Assembly: GCF_014268785.2 (NCBI RefSeq)
Contig: NZ_JABWRD020000003.1
Coordinates: forward strand, 186,001 to 250,000
Direction: 5' to 3'
DNA from: Pseudomonas shirazensis
GTDB taxonomy: Bacteria > Pseudomonadota > Gammaproteobacteria > Pseudomonadales > Pseudomonadaceae
Length of the DNA stretch: 64,000 nt
In this document: in pieces, positions 40,473 to 49,128 of the stretch
Layout of the letters: each line of letters starts with the position of its first letter
Position numbering within the stretch: position 1 is the stretch's first letter
The notes under the pieces: generated by a model
Databases searched by the model: none
What the model was told of the DNA's origin: nothing
Seen by the model: only the letters and a program-made list of their open reading frames with translations
Made by a program: the position numbers and the translations under genes

Positions 40473-41420
40473 ATGGCCGTTACCATTCACTTTCTGCTGT
40501 TGCCGGGTTTTTCCGCGATGGGCTTTATCAGTGCCCTGGAGCCGTTGCGGGTGGCCAACCGCTTTCGCGGGGCGTTGTATCGCTGGCGCGTGCTCAGCCT
40601 GGACGGCGGCGCGGTGCAGGCGAGCAATGGCATGTCGGTCAATGCCGATGCTGCATTGGCGGGGGAGGCAGCGCCGCAGATGCTGTTGGTGGTGGCCGGC
40701 TTTGACCCGCTGGCGCACTACAGCCTGGGGTTGCAGCAGGCACTGCGCCGGCTCGAGCATGAAGGAGTGATCCTCGGCGGGATCGATACCGGCGCGATGC
40801 TGCTGGCTGAAGCCGGCTTGCTCGAAGGCTATCGGGCGACTTTGCACTGGGAAGCGCTGGAGGCGTTCAAGGAGCGCTACCCACGCTTGCAGGCCACGCA
40901 GGAGTTGTTCGAGATCGACCGGCGGCGGATCACCTGTGCCGGTGGTACGGCCTCGATCGACCTGATGCTGGATCTGATCGCCCAGGCCCATGGCAGCGAG
41001 TTGGCGGTACAGGTCTCGGAGCAGTTCGTGCTCGGCCGTATCCGCCCACGCCAGGATCACCAGCGCATGCAGATTGCCGCGCGCTACGGGCTGAGCAACA
41101 AGAAGCTGGTCAAGGTGATCGGCGAGATGGAGCGCAATACCGAGGAGCCGCTGCATACCCAGGTGCTGGCCGACCTGATCCAGGTCACCCGACGCCAGTT
41201 GGAGCGGTTGTTCCGGCTGCACCTGAACGACACGCCGAGCGGCTTCTATCTGCGCCTGCGGCTGGACAAGGCGCGCCAGTTGCTGCGCCAGACCGACATG
41301 AGCGTGCTACAGGTCAGCATCGCCTGCGGCTTTGACTCGGCGTCGTACTTCACCCGTTGTTACCGGGCGCGCTTCGAGCGCTGCCCGCGGGCCGACCGCC
41401 ACACCAGTGCGGCTTCATGA
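40473..41420 (+). CDS. cdhR: CdhR, AraC-family regulator of carnitine catabolism
   Basis: A 315-residue paralogue of GbdR: a DJ-1/PfpI-like sensor domain (about 1-170, VVAGFDP and GGIDTGAMLLAEAG) then an AraC DNA-binding domain (about 210-305) with VTRRQLERLFRLHL and IACGFDSASYFTRCYRARF. It activates caiX and cdhCAB in response to carnitine in P. aeruginosa. The start at 40473 has GGGAG upstream; a longer in-frame reading from 40182 would overlap caiX and lacks the family start. Its stop is 10 bases from the stop of the LprI-like gene. Confidence 0.93.
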   Translation: MAVTIHFLLLPGFSAMGFISALEPLRVANRFRGALYRWRVLSLDGGAVQASNGMSVNADAALAGEAAPQMLLVVAGFDPLAHYSLGLQQALRRLEHEGVILGGIDTGAMLLAEAGLLEGYRATLHWEALEAFKERYPRLQATQELFEIDRRRITCAGGTASIDLMLDLIAQAHGSELAVQVSEQFVLGRIRPRQDHQRMQIAARYGLSNKKLVKVIGEMERNTEEPLHTQVLADLIQVTRRQLERLFRLHLNDTPSGFYLRLRLDKARQLLRQTDMSVLQVSIACGFDSASYFTRCYRARFERCPRADRHTSAAS

Positions 41421-41430
41421 AGGCGGCGGG

Positions 41431-41841
41431 TTATTGCTGGCCGATCGACTGCAGGTATTCGGAGCGATCATCGCTGCGCTGCGCCACGCAGGTGTTCCAG
41501 GCGGCTTCGAAGGCCTTGCTGCCGGGTTTTTCAGCGGCGGTCTCGACCTTGCAGTCGGCATCGCGTAGTTGCGTCCACAGGGTCTGCGCAGCGCGGAAAC
41601 GCTCGGACAGGCTCTGCACCTTGTCGCCCTCATCCGGGTACTGGTCGCGAATCCGCTGGATCAGGTCGTCGAACGCCGCTTGCAGCTCGCGTTCTGCGGT
41701 TTGCTTGTTGTAGGCGGCGCAGGCGTAGCCCTGGGCATCGCTGTCGACGTTGTCGCATGGGGTGGACTCATCGTCGGCGGCGAACGCGAACGGCGCGCTC
41801 AACAATAAAGTCAGGCCTATCAATGAATTGATCCGCAGCAT
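41431..41841 (-). CDS. LprI-like (DUF1311) secreted protein
   Basis: A 136-residue protein with a Sec signal peptide (MLRINSLIGLTLLLSAPFAF, cleavage after AFA). The mature part has four Cys in the DUF1311 pattern: C-x(11)-CAAYNKQTAERELQAAF, then RDADCKVE and WNTCVAQR. Homologues include the lysozyme inhibitor-like LprI domain. It is probably periplasmic. The start at 41841 has GGGAAG upstream. It is convergent with cdhR and divergent from the dipeptidase gene, and a role in betaine or carnitine use is not implied by sequence. Confidence 0.85.
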   Translation of the reverse strand: MLRINSLIGLTLLLSAPFAFAADDESTPCDNVDSDAQGYACAAYNKQTAERELQAAFDDLIQRIRDQYPDEGDKVQSLSERFRAAQTLWTQLRDADCKVETAAEKPGSKAFEAAWNTCVAQRSDDRSEYLQSIGQQ

Positions 41842-42065
41842 GTTCACTTCCCATGAAAAAGTCGGGCAATTCTCGCTCAGCGCTGCCCCCTTGAACAGGC
41901 TTGAGCGACATTTGTCATGAAGCCAACTGTCGCGATGAGGGCTTTGACGCTTTCGGTATGGCCCTTGTCGTTTTTGCATCCGGCTCGTCGTTCGCGCAGG
42001 CATATGCTGGCCCTAAACGCCGACACCTGATTCGGCGCAACCCATATCAAAAAGGGGACAGCCTG

Positions 42066-43043
42066 ATGAGCCCAGCCGAATTACACGCCGACAGCATCGT
42101 CATCGATGGCCTGATCATCGCCAAGTGGAACCGCGAGCTGTTCGAGGACATGCGCAAAGGCGGCCTGACCGCAGCCAACTGCACAGTGTCGGTGTGGGAA
42201 GGGTTCAAGGCCACCGTCGACCAGATCGCCGCCAGCCAGAAGCTGATCCGCGACAACAGCGACCTGGTGATGCCGGTACGCACCACCGCCGACATCCGCA
42301 AGGCCAAGGAGCTGGGCAAGACCGGCATCCTCTTCGGCTTCCAGAACGCCCACGCCTTCGAGGACCAGATCGCCTACGTCGATGTGTTCAAGCAGCTCGG
42401 CGTCGGCATCGTGCAGATGTGCTACAACACCCAGAACCTGGTCGGCACCGGTTGCTACGAGCGTGATGGCGGCCTGTCCGGTTTCGGTCGCGAAATCGTC
42501 GCCGAGATGAACCGCGTCGGGATCATGTGCGATCTGTCCCATGTCGGCTCGAAAACCTCCGAAGAAGTCATCCTCGAATCGAAGAAGCCGGTGTGCTACT
42601 CGCACTGCCTGCCGTCGGGCCTGAAAGAACACCCGCGCAACAAGTCCGATGCCGAACTCAAGTTCATCGCCGACCACGGCGGCTTCGTTGGCGTGACCAT
42701 GTTTGCGCCGTTCCTGGCCAAGGGCATCGATTCGACCATCGACGATTATGCCGAGGCGATCGAATACACCATGAACATCGTCGGTGAAGATTCCATCGGC
42801 ATCGGCACCGACTTTACCCAGGGTCACGGCCAGGAGTTCTTCGAATACCTGACCCACGACAAGGGCTATGCCCGCCGTCTGACCAACTTCGGCAAGATCA
42901 TCAACCCGCTTGGCATCCGCACTGTGGGGGAGTTCCCCAACCTCACCGAAACCCTGCTCAAGCGCGGCCACAGCGAACGCGTGGTGCGCAAGATCATGGG
43001 CGAGAACTGGGTCAACGTGCTCAAGGATGTGTGGGGCGAGTAA
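42066..43043 (+). CDS. Renal-type membrane dipeptidase family hydrolase
   Basis: A 325-residue metallohydrolase of the M19 family. The metal ligands appear in order: HADSIVIDG (a degenerate form of the usual HxD), the bridging Glu region NAHAFED, then CDLSHVGSKT and SHCLPS. Members cleave dipeptides with D-residues or related amides. Its gene precedes the DUF5943 gene and dgcA in one plus-strand run and is GbdR-dependent in P. aeruginosa (PA5396 equivalent). The substrate in the betaine pathway is unknown. The start has AGGGGA upstream. Confidence 0.88.
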   Translation: MSPAELHADSIVIDGLIIAKWNRELFEDMRKGGLTAANCTVSVWEGFKATVDQIAASQKLIRDNSDLVMPVRTTADIRKAKELGKTGILFGFQNAHAFEDQIAYVDVFKQLGVGIVQMCYNTQNLVGTGCYERDGGLSGFGREIVAEMNRVGIMCDLSHVGSKTSEEVILESKKPVCYSHCLPSGLKEHPRNKSDAELKFIADHGGFVGVTMFAPFLAKGIDSTIDDYAEAIEYTMNIVGEDSIGIGTDFTQGHGQEFFEYLTHDKGYARRLTNFGKIINPLGIRTVGEFPNLTETLLKRGHSERVVRKIMGENWVNVLKDVWGE

Positions 43044-43118
43044 GCCGCACTCCAAACCGTTCTGCCCAGGCCAAAACAGTCTGGGCCATCTCTCAAAAAT
43101 TTCTGGAGTTAAGTTTCC

Positions 43119-43649
43119 ATGGCCAAGATCGCCCCGCAATTGCCAATCGAAGTCGACAGCGAGACCGGTGTCTGGACTTCCGACGCGCTGCCGATGCTGT
43201 ATGTGCCACGCCATTTCTTCGTCAACAACCATATGGGTATCGAAGAAGTACTGGGCGCCGACGCCTACGCCGAGATCCTCTACAAGGCCGGCTACAAGTC
43301 GGCCTGGCACTGGTGTGAAAAAGAAGCCGAATGTCATGGCCTGGAAGGTGTGGCGGTGTTCGAACACTACATGAAGCGCCTGTCCCAGCGCGGCTGGGGC
43401 CTGTTTGAAATCGAAGCCATCGACCTCGACAAGGGCACCTGCAGCGTCAGGCTCAAGCACTCGGCGTTCGTCTATGTGTACGGCAAGGTTGGCCGCAAGG
43501 TCGACTACATGTTCACCGGCTGGTTTGCCGGCGCCATGGACCAGATTCTCGCCGCCCGTGGCAGCTCGCTGCGCACCGTGGCAGAGCAGGTCTACGGCGG
43601 GTCGGAAGAGGGCCACGAAGATGGCCTGTTCGTTACAAAGCCGTTGTAA
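43119..43649 (+). CDS. DUF5943 protein of the dimethylglycine operon
   Basis: A 176-residue protein resembling DUF5943, which carries a 4-vinyl-reductase-like fold. It has conserved WHWCEKEAECHGL and a VYVYGKVGRKVDYMFTGWFAGAMDQI segment. It lies between the dipeptidase gene and dgcA, with only 21 bases before dgcA, so it is surely co-transcribed with dgcA. Its function in dimethylglycine demethylation is unknown; binding of a small ligand or a one-carbon product is possible. The gene shows no signal peptide. Confidence 0.88.
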   Translation: MAKIAPQLPIEVDSETGVWTSDALPMLYVPRHFFVNNHMGIEEVLGADAYAEILYKAGYKSAWHWCEKEAECHGLEGVAVFEHYMKRLSQRGWGLFEIEAIDLDKGTCSVRLKHSAFVYVYGKVGRKVDYMFTGWFAGAMDQILAARGSSLRTVAEQVYGGSEEGHEDGLFVTKPL

Positions 43650-43670
43650 GCCTGAGCCGGAGATAGCGTC

Positions 43671-45731
43671 ATGGCCTTCGAAGCAATGTTCCAGCCGATC
43701 CAGATCGGCAAACTGACCATCCGTAACCGTGTGTTGAGTACTGCTCACGCCGAGGTGTATGCCACCGACGGCGGCATGACCACCGACCGTTACGTCAAAT
43801 ACTACGAAGAGAAGGCCAAGGGCGGAATCGGCCTGGCCATCTGTGGTGGCTCGTCGGTGGTCGCCATCGACAGTCCGCAGGAGTGGTGGGCTTCGGTCAA
43901 CCTGTCGACCGACCGGATCATCCCGCACTTCCAGAACCTTGCCGACGCCATGCACAAGCACGGCGCCAAGATCATGATTCAGATTACCCACATGGGTCGT
44001 CGCTCACGTTGGGACGGCTTCAACTGGCCAACCCTGATGTCGCCGTCGGGCGTGCGTGAGCCAGTGCACCGTGCTACCTGCAAGACCATCGAGCCGGAAG
44101 AGATCTGGCGGGTGATTGGCAACTATGCGCAAGCTGCGCGCCGGGCCAAGGAAGGTGGCCTGGATGGCGTCGAACTGTCGGCGGTGCACCAGCACATGAT
44201 CGACCAGTTCTGGAGCCCGCGGGTCAACAAGCGTACCGACGAATGGGGCGGCAGCTTCGAAGGCCGGATGAAGTTCGGCATGGAAGTGCTCAAAGCCGTG
44301 CGCGCCGAGGTTGGTGACGATTTCTGCGTGGGCATGCGCATCTGTGGTGACGAGTTCCACCCCGATGGCCTCAGCCACGAAGACATGAAGCAGATCGCCG
44401 CGTATTACGATGCGACCGGCATGCTCGATTTCTTTGGTGTGATCGGTTCGGGCTGCGACACCCACAACACCCTGGCCAACGTCATCCCCAACATGAGCTT
44501 CCCGCCGGAGCCGTTCCTGCACCTGGCAGCCGGCATCAAGGAAGTGGTCAAGGTCCCGGTGCTGCACGCGCAGAACATCAAGGACCCGAACCAGGCGCAG
44601 CGCATCCTCGAAGGCGGCTATGTCGACATGGTCGGCATGACTCGGGCGCACATGGCTGACCCGCACCTGATCGCCAAGATCAAGATGGGCCAGATCGACC
44701 AGATCAAACAATGCGTCGGTGCCAACTACTGCATCGACCGCCAGTATCAAGGGCTGGATGTGCTGTGCATCCAGAACGCCGCAACCTCCCGTGAATACAT
44801 GGGCGTGCCGCACATCATCGAGAAGACTACCGGCGTCAAACGCAAGGTAGTGGTGGTCGGTGCCGGCCCTGCCGGCATGGAAGCGGCGCGGGTTGCCGCC
44901 GAGCGTGGCCACGACGTCACCGTGTTCGAGAAGAAAGAGCAGATGGGCGGGCAGATCACCATTGCTGCCAAGGCTCCGCAACGCGACCAGATTGCCGGTA
45001 TCACCCGCTGGTACCAGCTCGAATTCGCCCGCTTGAAGATCGACCTGCGCCTGGGCACTGCGGCTGACATCGCGACCATCCAGGACCTGCGCCCGGACGT
45101 GATCGTGCTGGCGGTCGGTGGCCATCCGTTCGTCGAGCAGAACGAGCATTGGGGCGCTGCCGAAGGCCTGGTGGTCAGCAGTTGGGACGTGCTCGATGGC
45201 AAGGTTGCGCCGGGCAAGAATGTGCTGGTGTACGACACCATCTGCGAATTCACCGGTATGTCGACCGCGGACTTCATTGCCGACAAGGGCAGCCAGGTCG
45301 AGATCGTCACCGACGACATCAAGCCAGGCGTGGCCATGGGCGGCACCACCTTCCCGACCTACTACCGCAGCATGTACCCGAAAGAAGTGATCATGACCGG
45401 CGACCTGATGCTGGAAAAGGTCTACCGCGAAGGCGACAAGCTGATCGCGGTGCTGGAAAACGAATACACCGGCGCCAAGGAAGAGCGGGTGGTTGACCAG
45501 GTGGTGATCGAGAACGGTGTGCGTCCTGACGAAGAGCTGTACTACGGGCTCAAAGAGGGGTCGCGCAACAAGGGCCAGATCGATGTGGAGGCGCTGTTTG
45601 CCATCAAGCCACAGCCGATCCTCAGCCAGCCGGGCGAAGGCTACTTGCTCTATCGCATCGGTGACTGCGTGGCCCAGCGCAACGTGCACGCGGCGATCTA
45701 CGACGCCTTGCGCCTGTGCAAGGACTTCTGA
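43671..45731 (+). CDS. dgcA: Dimethylglycine demethylase subunit DgcA
   Basis: A 686-residue flavoenzyme related to trimethylamine dehydrogenase. The N-terminal Old Yellow Enzyme barrel (about 1-370) binds FMN; the C-terminal part has a dinucleotide motif VVVVGAGPAGMEAAR near 390-404. The loop that normally holds a 4Fe-4S cluster with four Cys has Cys348, Ala351, Cys354 and Cys366, so one ligand is missing. With DgcB and EtfAB it oxidises dimethylglycine to sarcosine and formaldehyde. The start has CGGAG upstream. Confidence 0.93.
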   Translation: MAFEAMFQPIQIGKLTIRNRVLSTAHAEVYATDGGMTTDRYVKYYEEKAKGGIGLAICGGSSVVAIDSPQEWWASVNLSTDRIIPHFQNLADAMHKHGAKIMIQITHMGRRSRWDGFNWPTLMSPSGVREPVHRATCKTIEPEEIWRVIGNYAQAARRAKEGGLDGVELSAVHQHMIDQFWSPRVNKRTDEWGGSFEGRMKFGMEVLKAVRAEVGDDFCVGMRICGDEFHPDGLSHEDMKQIAAYYDATGMLDFFGVIGSGCDTHNTLANVIPNMSFPPEPFLHLAAGIKEVVKVPVLHAQNIKDPNQAQRILEGGYVDMVGMTRAHMADPHLIAKIKMGQIDQIKQCVGANYCIDRQYQGLDVLCIQNAATSREYMGVPHIIEKTTGVKRKVVVVGAGPAGMEAARVAAERGHDVTVFEKKEQMGGQITIAAKAPQRDQIAGITRWYQLEFARLKIDLRLGTAADIATIQDLRPDVIVLAVGGHPFVEQNEHWGAAEGLVVSSWDVLDGKVAPGKNVLVYDTICEFTGMSTADFIADKGSQVEIVTDDIKPGVAMGGTTFPTYYRSMYPKEVIMTGDLMLEKVYREGDKLIAVLENEYTGAKEERVVDQVVIENGVRPDEELYYGLKEGSRNKGQIDVEALFAIKPQPILSQPGEGYLLYRIGDCVAQRNVHAAIYDALRLCKDF

Positions 45732-45757
45732 TCGATCGCACATGAACTGGCCCTCCT

Positions 45758-45870
45758 GTAGGAGCGGCCTTGTGTCGCGAAAGGGTCGCGAAGCGGCCCC
45801 GGCGATCTTGTGACGCTACATAGATCCTGGGGCTGCTTTGCAGCCCTTTCGCCACGCAAGGCCGCTCCTA
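45758..45870. repeat. REP doublet within the dgcA-dgcB operon
   Basis: GTAGGAGCGGCCTTGTGTCG on the left and CACGCAAGGCCGCTCCTA on the right are inverted REPs around a short core, inserted in the roughly 200-base gap between dgcA and dgcB. The position is inside a functional operon and may uncouple the levels of the two subunits. Confidence 0.85.
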
Positions 45871-45933
45871 TAGGGGTCCGCGCCGCGCTTGCTTGAGAGC
45901 GGCGCACGATTTCAGCTGTTGTGGGAGCCTCCC

Positions 45934-47886
45934 ATGTTGAACACCCTTCTACCCATTCTGCTGTTCGCGGCCCTTGGCCTGGCAGTGCTCGGCGCGTTGC
46001 GCCGGGTGCGCATGTGGCGTCGTGGCCGGCCGTCCAAGGTCAACCTGCTCGGCGGTCTGCTGGCCATGCCGCGGCGCTACCTGGTGGATCTGCACCATGT
46101 GGTCGAGCGCGACAAGTACATGTCCAACACCCACGTCGCTACTGCGGGCGGCTTTGTGTTGTCGGCAGCGCTGGCGATTCTGGTGCATGGCTTTGGCCTG
46201 CAGAGCAAGATCCTTGGCTACGCCCTGCTGGTCGCCACAGTGATCATGTTCAGCGGCGCACTGTTCGTCTTCAAGCGGCGCCTCAATCCGCCTGCGCGGC
46301 TGTCCAAAGGGCCGTGGATGCGCTTGCCGAAAAGCCTGTTGGTATTCGCTGCAAGCTTCTTCATTGCGACGCTGCCGGTGGCCGGCATCCTGCCCGCCAA
46401 TACTGGCGGCTGGGTGATGGTCGCTGTACTGGGTCTTGGCGTGTTGTGGGGCGTGTCCGAGCTGTTCTTCGGCATGACCTGGGGCGGGCCGATGAAGCAT
46501 GCCTTTGCCGGTGCCCTGCACCTGGCCTGGCACCGCCGCGCCGAACGCTTTGGCGGTGGCCGCTCGACCGGGCTCAAGCCAATCGATCTGGAAGATCCAA
46601 ACGCACTGCTCGGTGTGGAAAAGCCTGCCGACTTCACCTGGAACCAGCTGCTCGGTTTTGACGCCTGCGTGCAGTGCGGCAAGTGTGAGGCGATGTGCCC
46701 GGCGTTTGCCGCCGGCCAGCCGCTGAACCCGAAGAAGCTGATCCAGGACATGGTCATCGGCCTGGCCGGTGGCACCGACGCCAAGTTCGCCGGCAGCCCG
46801 TATCCGGGCAAGCCGCTGGGCGAGCATGGCGGCCATCCGCATCAGCCGATCGTCAATGGCCTGGTCGATGCCGACACGCTGTGGTCCTGCACCACCTGCC
46901 GTGCCTGCGTCGAGGAATGCCCGATGATGATCGAGCACGTCGATGCCATCGTCGACATGCGCCGTCACCTGACTTTGGAACGCGGCGCCACGCCGAACAA
47001 GGGCGCCGAGGTGCTCGACAACCTGATCGCCACCGACAACCCTGGCGGCTTCAACCCGGGTGGGCGCATGAACTGGGCCGCCGACCTCAACCTGCAGCTG
47101 CTCAGCGAGGTGAAAACCACCGAGGTGCTGTTCTGGGTCGGTGATGGTGCCTTCGACATGCGCAACCAGCGCACCCTGCGTGCCTTCGTCAAAGTGCTCA
47201 AGGCGGCAGGCGTGGACTTTGCCGTGCTGGGACTGGAAGAACGCGACAGCGGCGACGTCGCCCGTCGCCTGGGCGATGAAGCTACCTTCCAGCAACTGGC
47301 CAAACGCAATATCCAGACCCTGGCTCAGTACCGCTTCAAACGCATCGTCACCTGCGACCCGCACAGCTTCCATGTGCTGAAGAATGAATACGGCGCGCTC
47401 GGTGGTGACTATCAGGTGCTGCACCACAGCACTTATATCGCCGAGCTGATCGCCGCCAGCAAGCTCAACCTCGGCCAGCATAAAGGCGCCAGCGTGACCT
47501 ATCACGACCCGTGCTACCTGGGCCGCTACAACGGCGAGTACGAGGCGCCGCGCGAAGTGCTCAAGGCGCTGGGCATCGAAGTACGCGAGATGCAGCGCTC
47601 GGGCTTCCGTTCACGCTGCTGCGGCGGCGGTGGCGGTGCGCCGATCACCGACATCCCTGGCAAGCAACGGATCCCCGATATGCGTATGGACGACATCCGC
47701 GAAACCGAGGCCGAAGTGGTCGCCGTGGGTTGCCCGCAGTGCACCGCGATGCTTGAAGGCGTGGTCGAACCACGGCCACTGATCAAGGACCTCGCCGAGT
47801 TGGTCGCCGATGTGCTGATCGAAGCCGATGCTCCAGCTACTGCGAGAGCTGCAGCAGCCAAACGTGAACCTGCGGAGGTGCATTGA
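45934..47886 (+). CDS. dgcB: Dimethylglycine demethylase Fe-S subunit DgcB
   Basis: A 650-residue membrane Fe-S protein. The first 200 residues have about five transmembrane helices, then two 4Fe-4S cluster motifs follow: CVQCGKCEAMCP at about 245-256 and CTTCRACVEECP about 80 residues later. The C-terminal half has the CCG domain of heterodisulfide reductase-like proteins (DPCYLGRYNGEYE and RCCGGGGGAP). It should pass electrons from DgcA and EtfAB to the quinone pool. The start at 45934 has GGGAG upstream; the stop overlaps the etfA start by one base (TGATG). Confidence 0.93.
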   Translation: MLNTLLPILLFAALGLAVLGALRRVRMWRRGRPSKVNLLGGLLAMPRRYLVDLHHVVERDKYMSNTHVATAGGFVLSAALAILVHGFGLQSKILGYALLVATVIMFSGALFVFKRRLNPPARLSKGPWMRLPKSLLVFAASFFIATLPVAGILPANTGGWVMVAVLGLGVLWGVSELFFGMTWGGPMKHAFAGALHLAWHRRAERFGGGRSTGLKPIDLEDPNALLGVEKPADFTWNQLLGFDACVQCGKCEAMCPAFAAGQPLNPKKLIQDMVIGLAGGTDAKFAGSPYPGKPLGEHGGHPHQPIVNGLVDADTLWSCTTCRACVEECPMMIEHVDAIVDMRRHLTLERGATPNKGAEVLDNLIATDNPGGFNPGGRMNWAADLNLQLLSEVKTTEVLFWVGDGAFDMRNQRTLRAFVKVLKAAGVDFAVLGLEERDSGDVARRLGDEATFQQLAKRNIQTLAQYRFKRIVTCDPHSFHVLKNEYGALGGDYQVLHHSTYIAELIAASKLNLGQHKGASVTYHDPCYLGRYNGEYEAPREVLKALGIEVREMQRSGFRSRCCGGGGGAPITDIPGKQRIPDMRMDDIRETEAEVVAVGCPQCTAMLEGVVEPRPLIKDLAELVADVLIEADAPATARAAAAKREPAEVH

Positions 47887-49118
47887 TGAGCGACATCATC
47901 CGCCGCGACCCACGCGCCGAGTGGATCGCCCGTAACCGTCTGCATCCGCTGCACGCAGCGATGCAAACCCAGCAAACCAGCTGGATGGGGCCTAACGGCA
48001 TCATCCGCAAGAACCCCCACGCAATTGCCGCAGGCTTCATTGCGGCCAGCGGCCTCAAACGCCTGGACCGCAGCGGTGCGCAGCAAGGCACCGCTACCGG
48101 GGGCCGGCGTACGGCTGCAGCTGAAGTGCAGTTGCCGCTACATCAGGTGACAGATCCTGCGTTCTACATCGCTGTGGTACCCGATATGGTCGGCGGCCGC
48201 CTTGGCCCTCACGACCGCGACTTGCTCGGCCTGGCCCACAGCCTGGCCGGCAAGGATGGCGCGGTGCTGGCGATTGTTTTTGGCGAGCACAAGGAAGGCA
48301 ATTTCGGCGCCGCCGGTGTCGATCGTCTGCTGGTGATCGAAGGCGAGGCATTCCAGGGTTATGCACCTGAGCAACTGGTGCAGGGCCTGCGCGCTGTGGA
48401 TAACCAGTTTGCGCCGCAGCACTGGCTGCTGCCGGACAGCCGCACCGGTGGCGGTGAGCTTGGCCGGCGCTTTGCTGCATCACTGGGTGAACGCCCGGCG
48501 ACGCGGGTCTGGCAGATCAAGGATGGCCAGTGCATCGGCCGTGCTGGCGCGGGCCAACAAGACCTGCAACGGGGCATGGCACGGCTGATTCTGGCCGCTG
48601 CCGAGTGCGCCGAGCCGGTCAGTGAAACCCGCCATGAGGCGCTGCCGGTCGAGTTGTCCACAAGCGTTGCGCGCAGCTTGTCGCGCATCGAAGATCTTGG
48701 CTCGGTGGCGGTCGACCCGGCCGCCATTGCCATGGCCGAGTCTGAATTCATCGTCTCTGGCGGTAACGGCGTCAAGGACTGGGAGCTGTTCCACCGTGCC
48801 ACCGCTGCATTGGGCGCCACCGAAGGTGCCTCGCGGGTGGCGGTCGACGACGGCTTCATGCCGCGTACGCGCCAGGTGGGTGCCACCGGTACCTGGGTTA
48901 CCGCACGGGTGTACGTCGCGGTCGGCATCTCTGGCGCGATCCAGCACCTGCAGGGCATTGGTGCCTGTGACAAGGTGGTGGCGGTGAACATGGACCCTGG
49001 CTGCGACATGATCAAACGGGCCGACCTGTCAGTGATTGGCGACAGCGCGGCGATTCTTCAGGCTCTGATCGAAGCTGTGGATAACTACCGCAGCGGCGGC
49101 CAGCGCGACGCGGCATAA
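47886..49118 (+). CDS. etfA: Electron transfer flavoprotein alpha subunit (dimethylglycine cluster)
   Basis: A 410-residue ETF alpha subunit, about 100 residues longer than the housekeeping form because of an N-terminal extension. The C-terminal FAD domain shows VGATGTWVTARVYVAVGISGA and, later, the NMDP motif (VAVNMDPGCDM) of ETF alpha. The pathway-specific ETF pair presumably takes electrons from DgcA (and perhaps SoxBDA) to DgcB. ATG at 47886 overlaps the dgcB stop. Confidence 0.9.
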   Translation: MSDIIRRDPRAEWIARNRLHPLHAAMQTQQTSWMGPNGIIRKNPHAIAAGFIAASGLKRLDRSGAQQGTATGGRRTAAAEVQLPLHQVTDPAFYIAVVPDMVGGRLGPHDRDLLGLAHSLAGKDGAVLAIVFGEHKEGNFGAAGVDRLLVIEGEAFQGYAPEQLVQGLRAVDNQFAPQHWLLPDSRTGGGELGRRFAASLGERPATRVWQIKDGQCIGRAGAGQQDLQRGMARLILAAAECAEPVSETRHEALPVELSTSVARSLSRIEDLGSVAVDPAAIAMAESEFIVSGGNGVKDWELFHRATAALGATEGASRVAVDDGFMPRTRQVGATGTWVTARVYVAVGISGAIQHLQGIGACDKVVAVNMDPGCDMIKRADLSVIGDSAAILQALIEAVDNYRSGGQRDAA

Positions 49119-49128
49119 GGGTTCCAAC

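Noticed and set aside
42081..43991. Long minus-strand frame opposite the dipeptidase, DUF5943 and dgcA genes; similar frames at 44004-45743, 45949-47505, 29941-31452 and 62129-63862
   Set aside because: All lie opposite clearly coding genes with intact families and show no independent domain or ribosome site.
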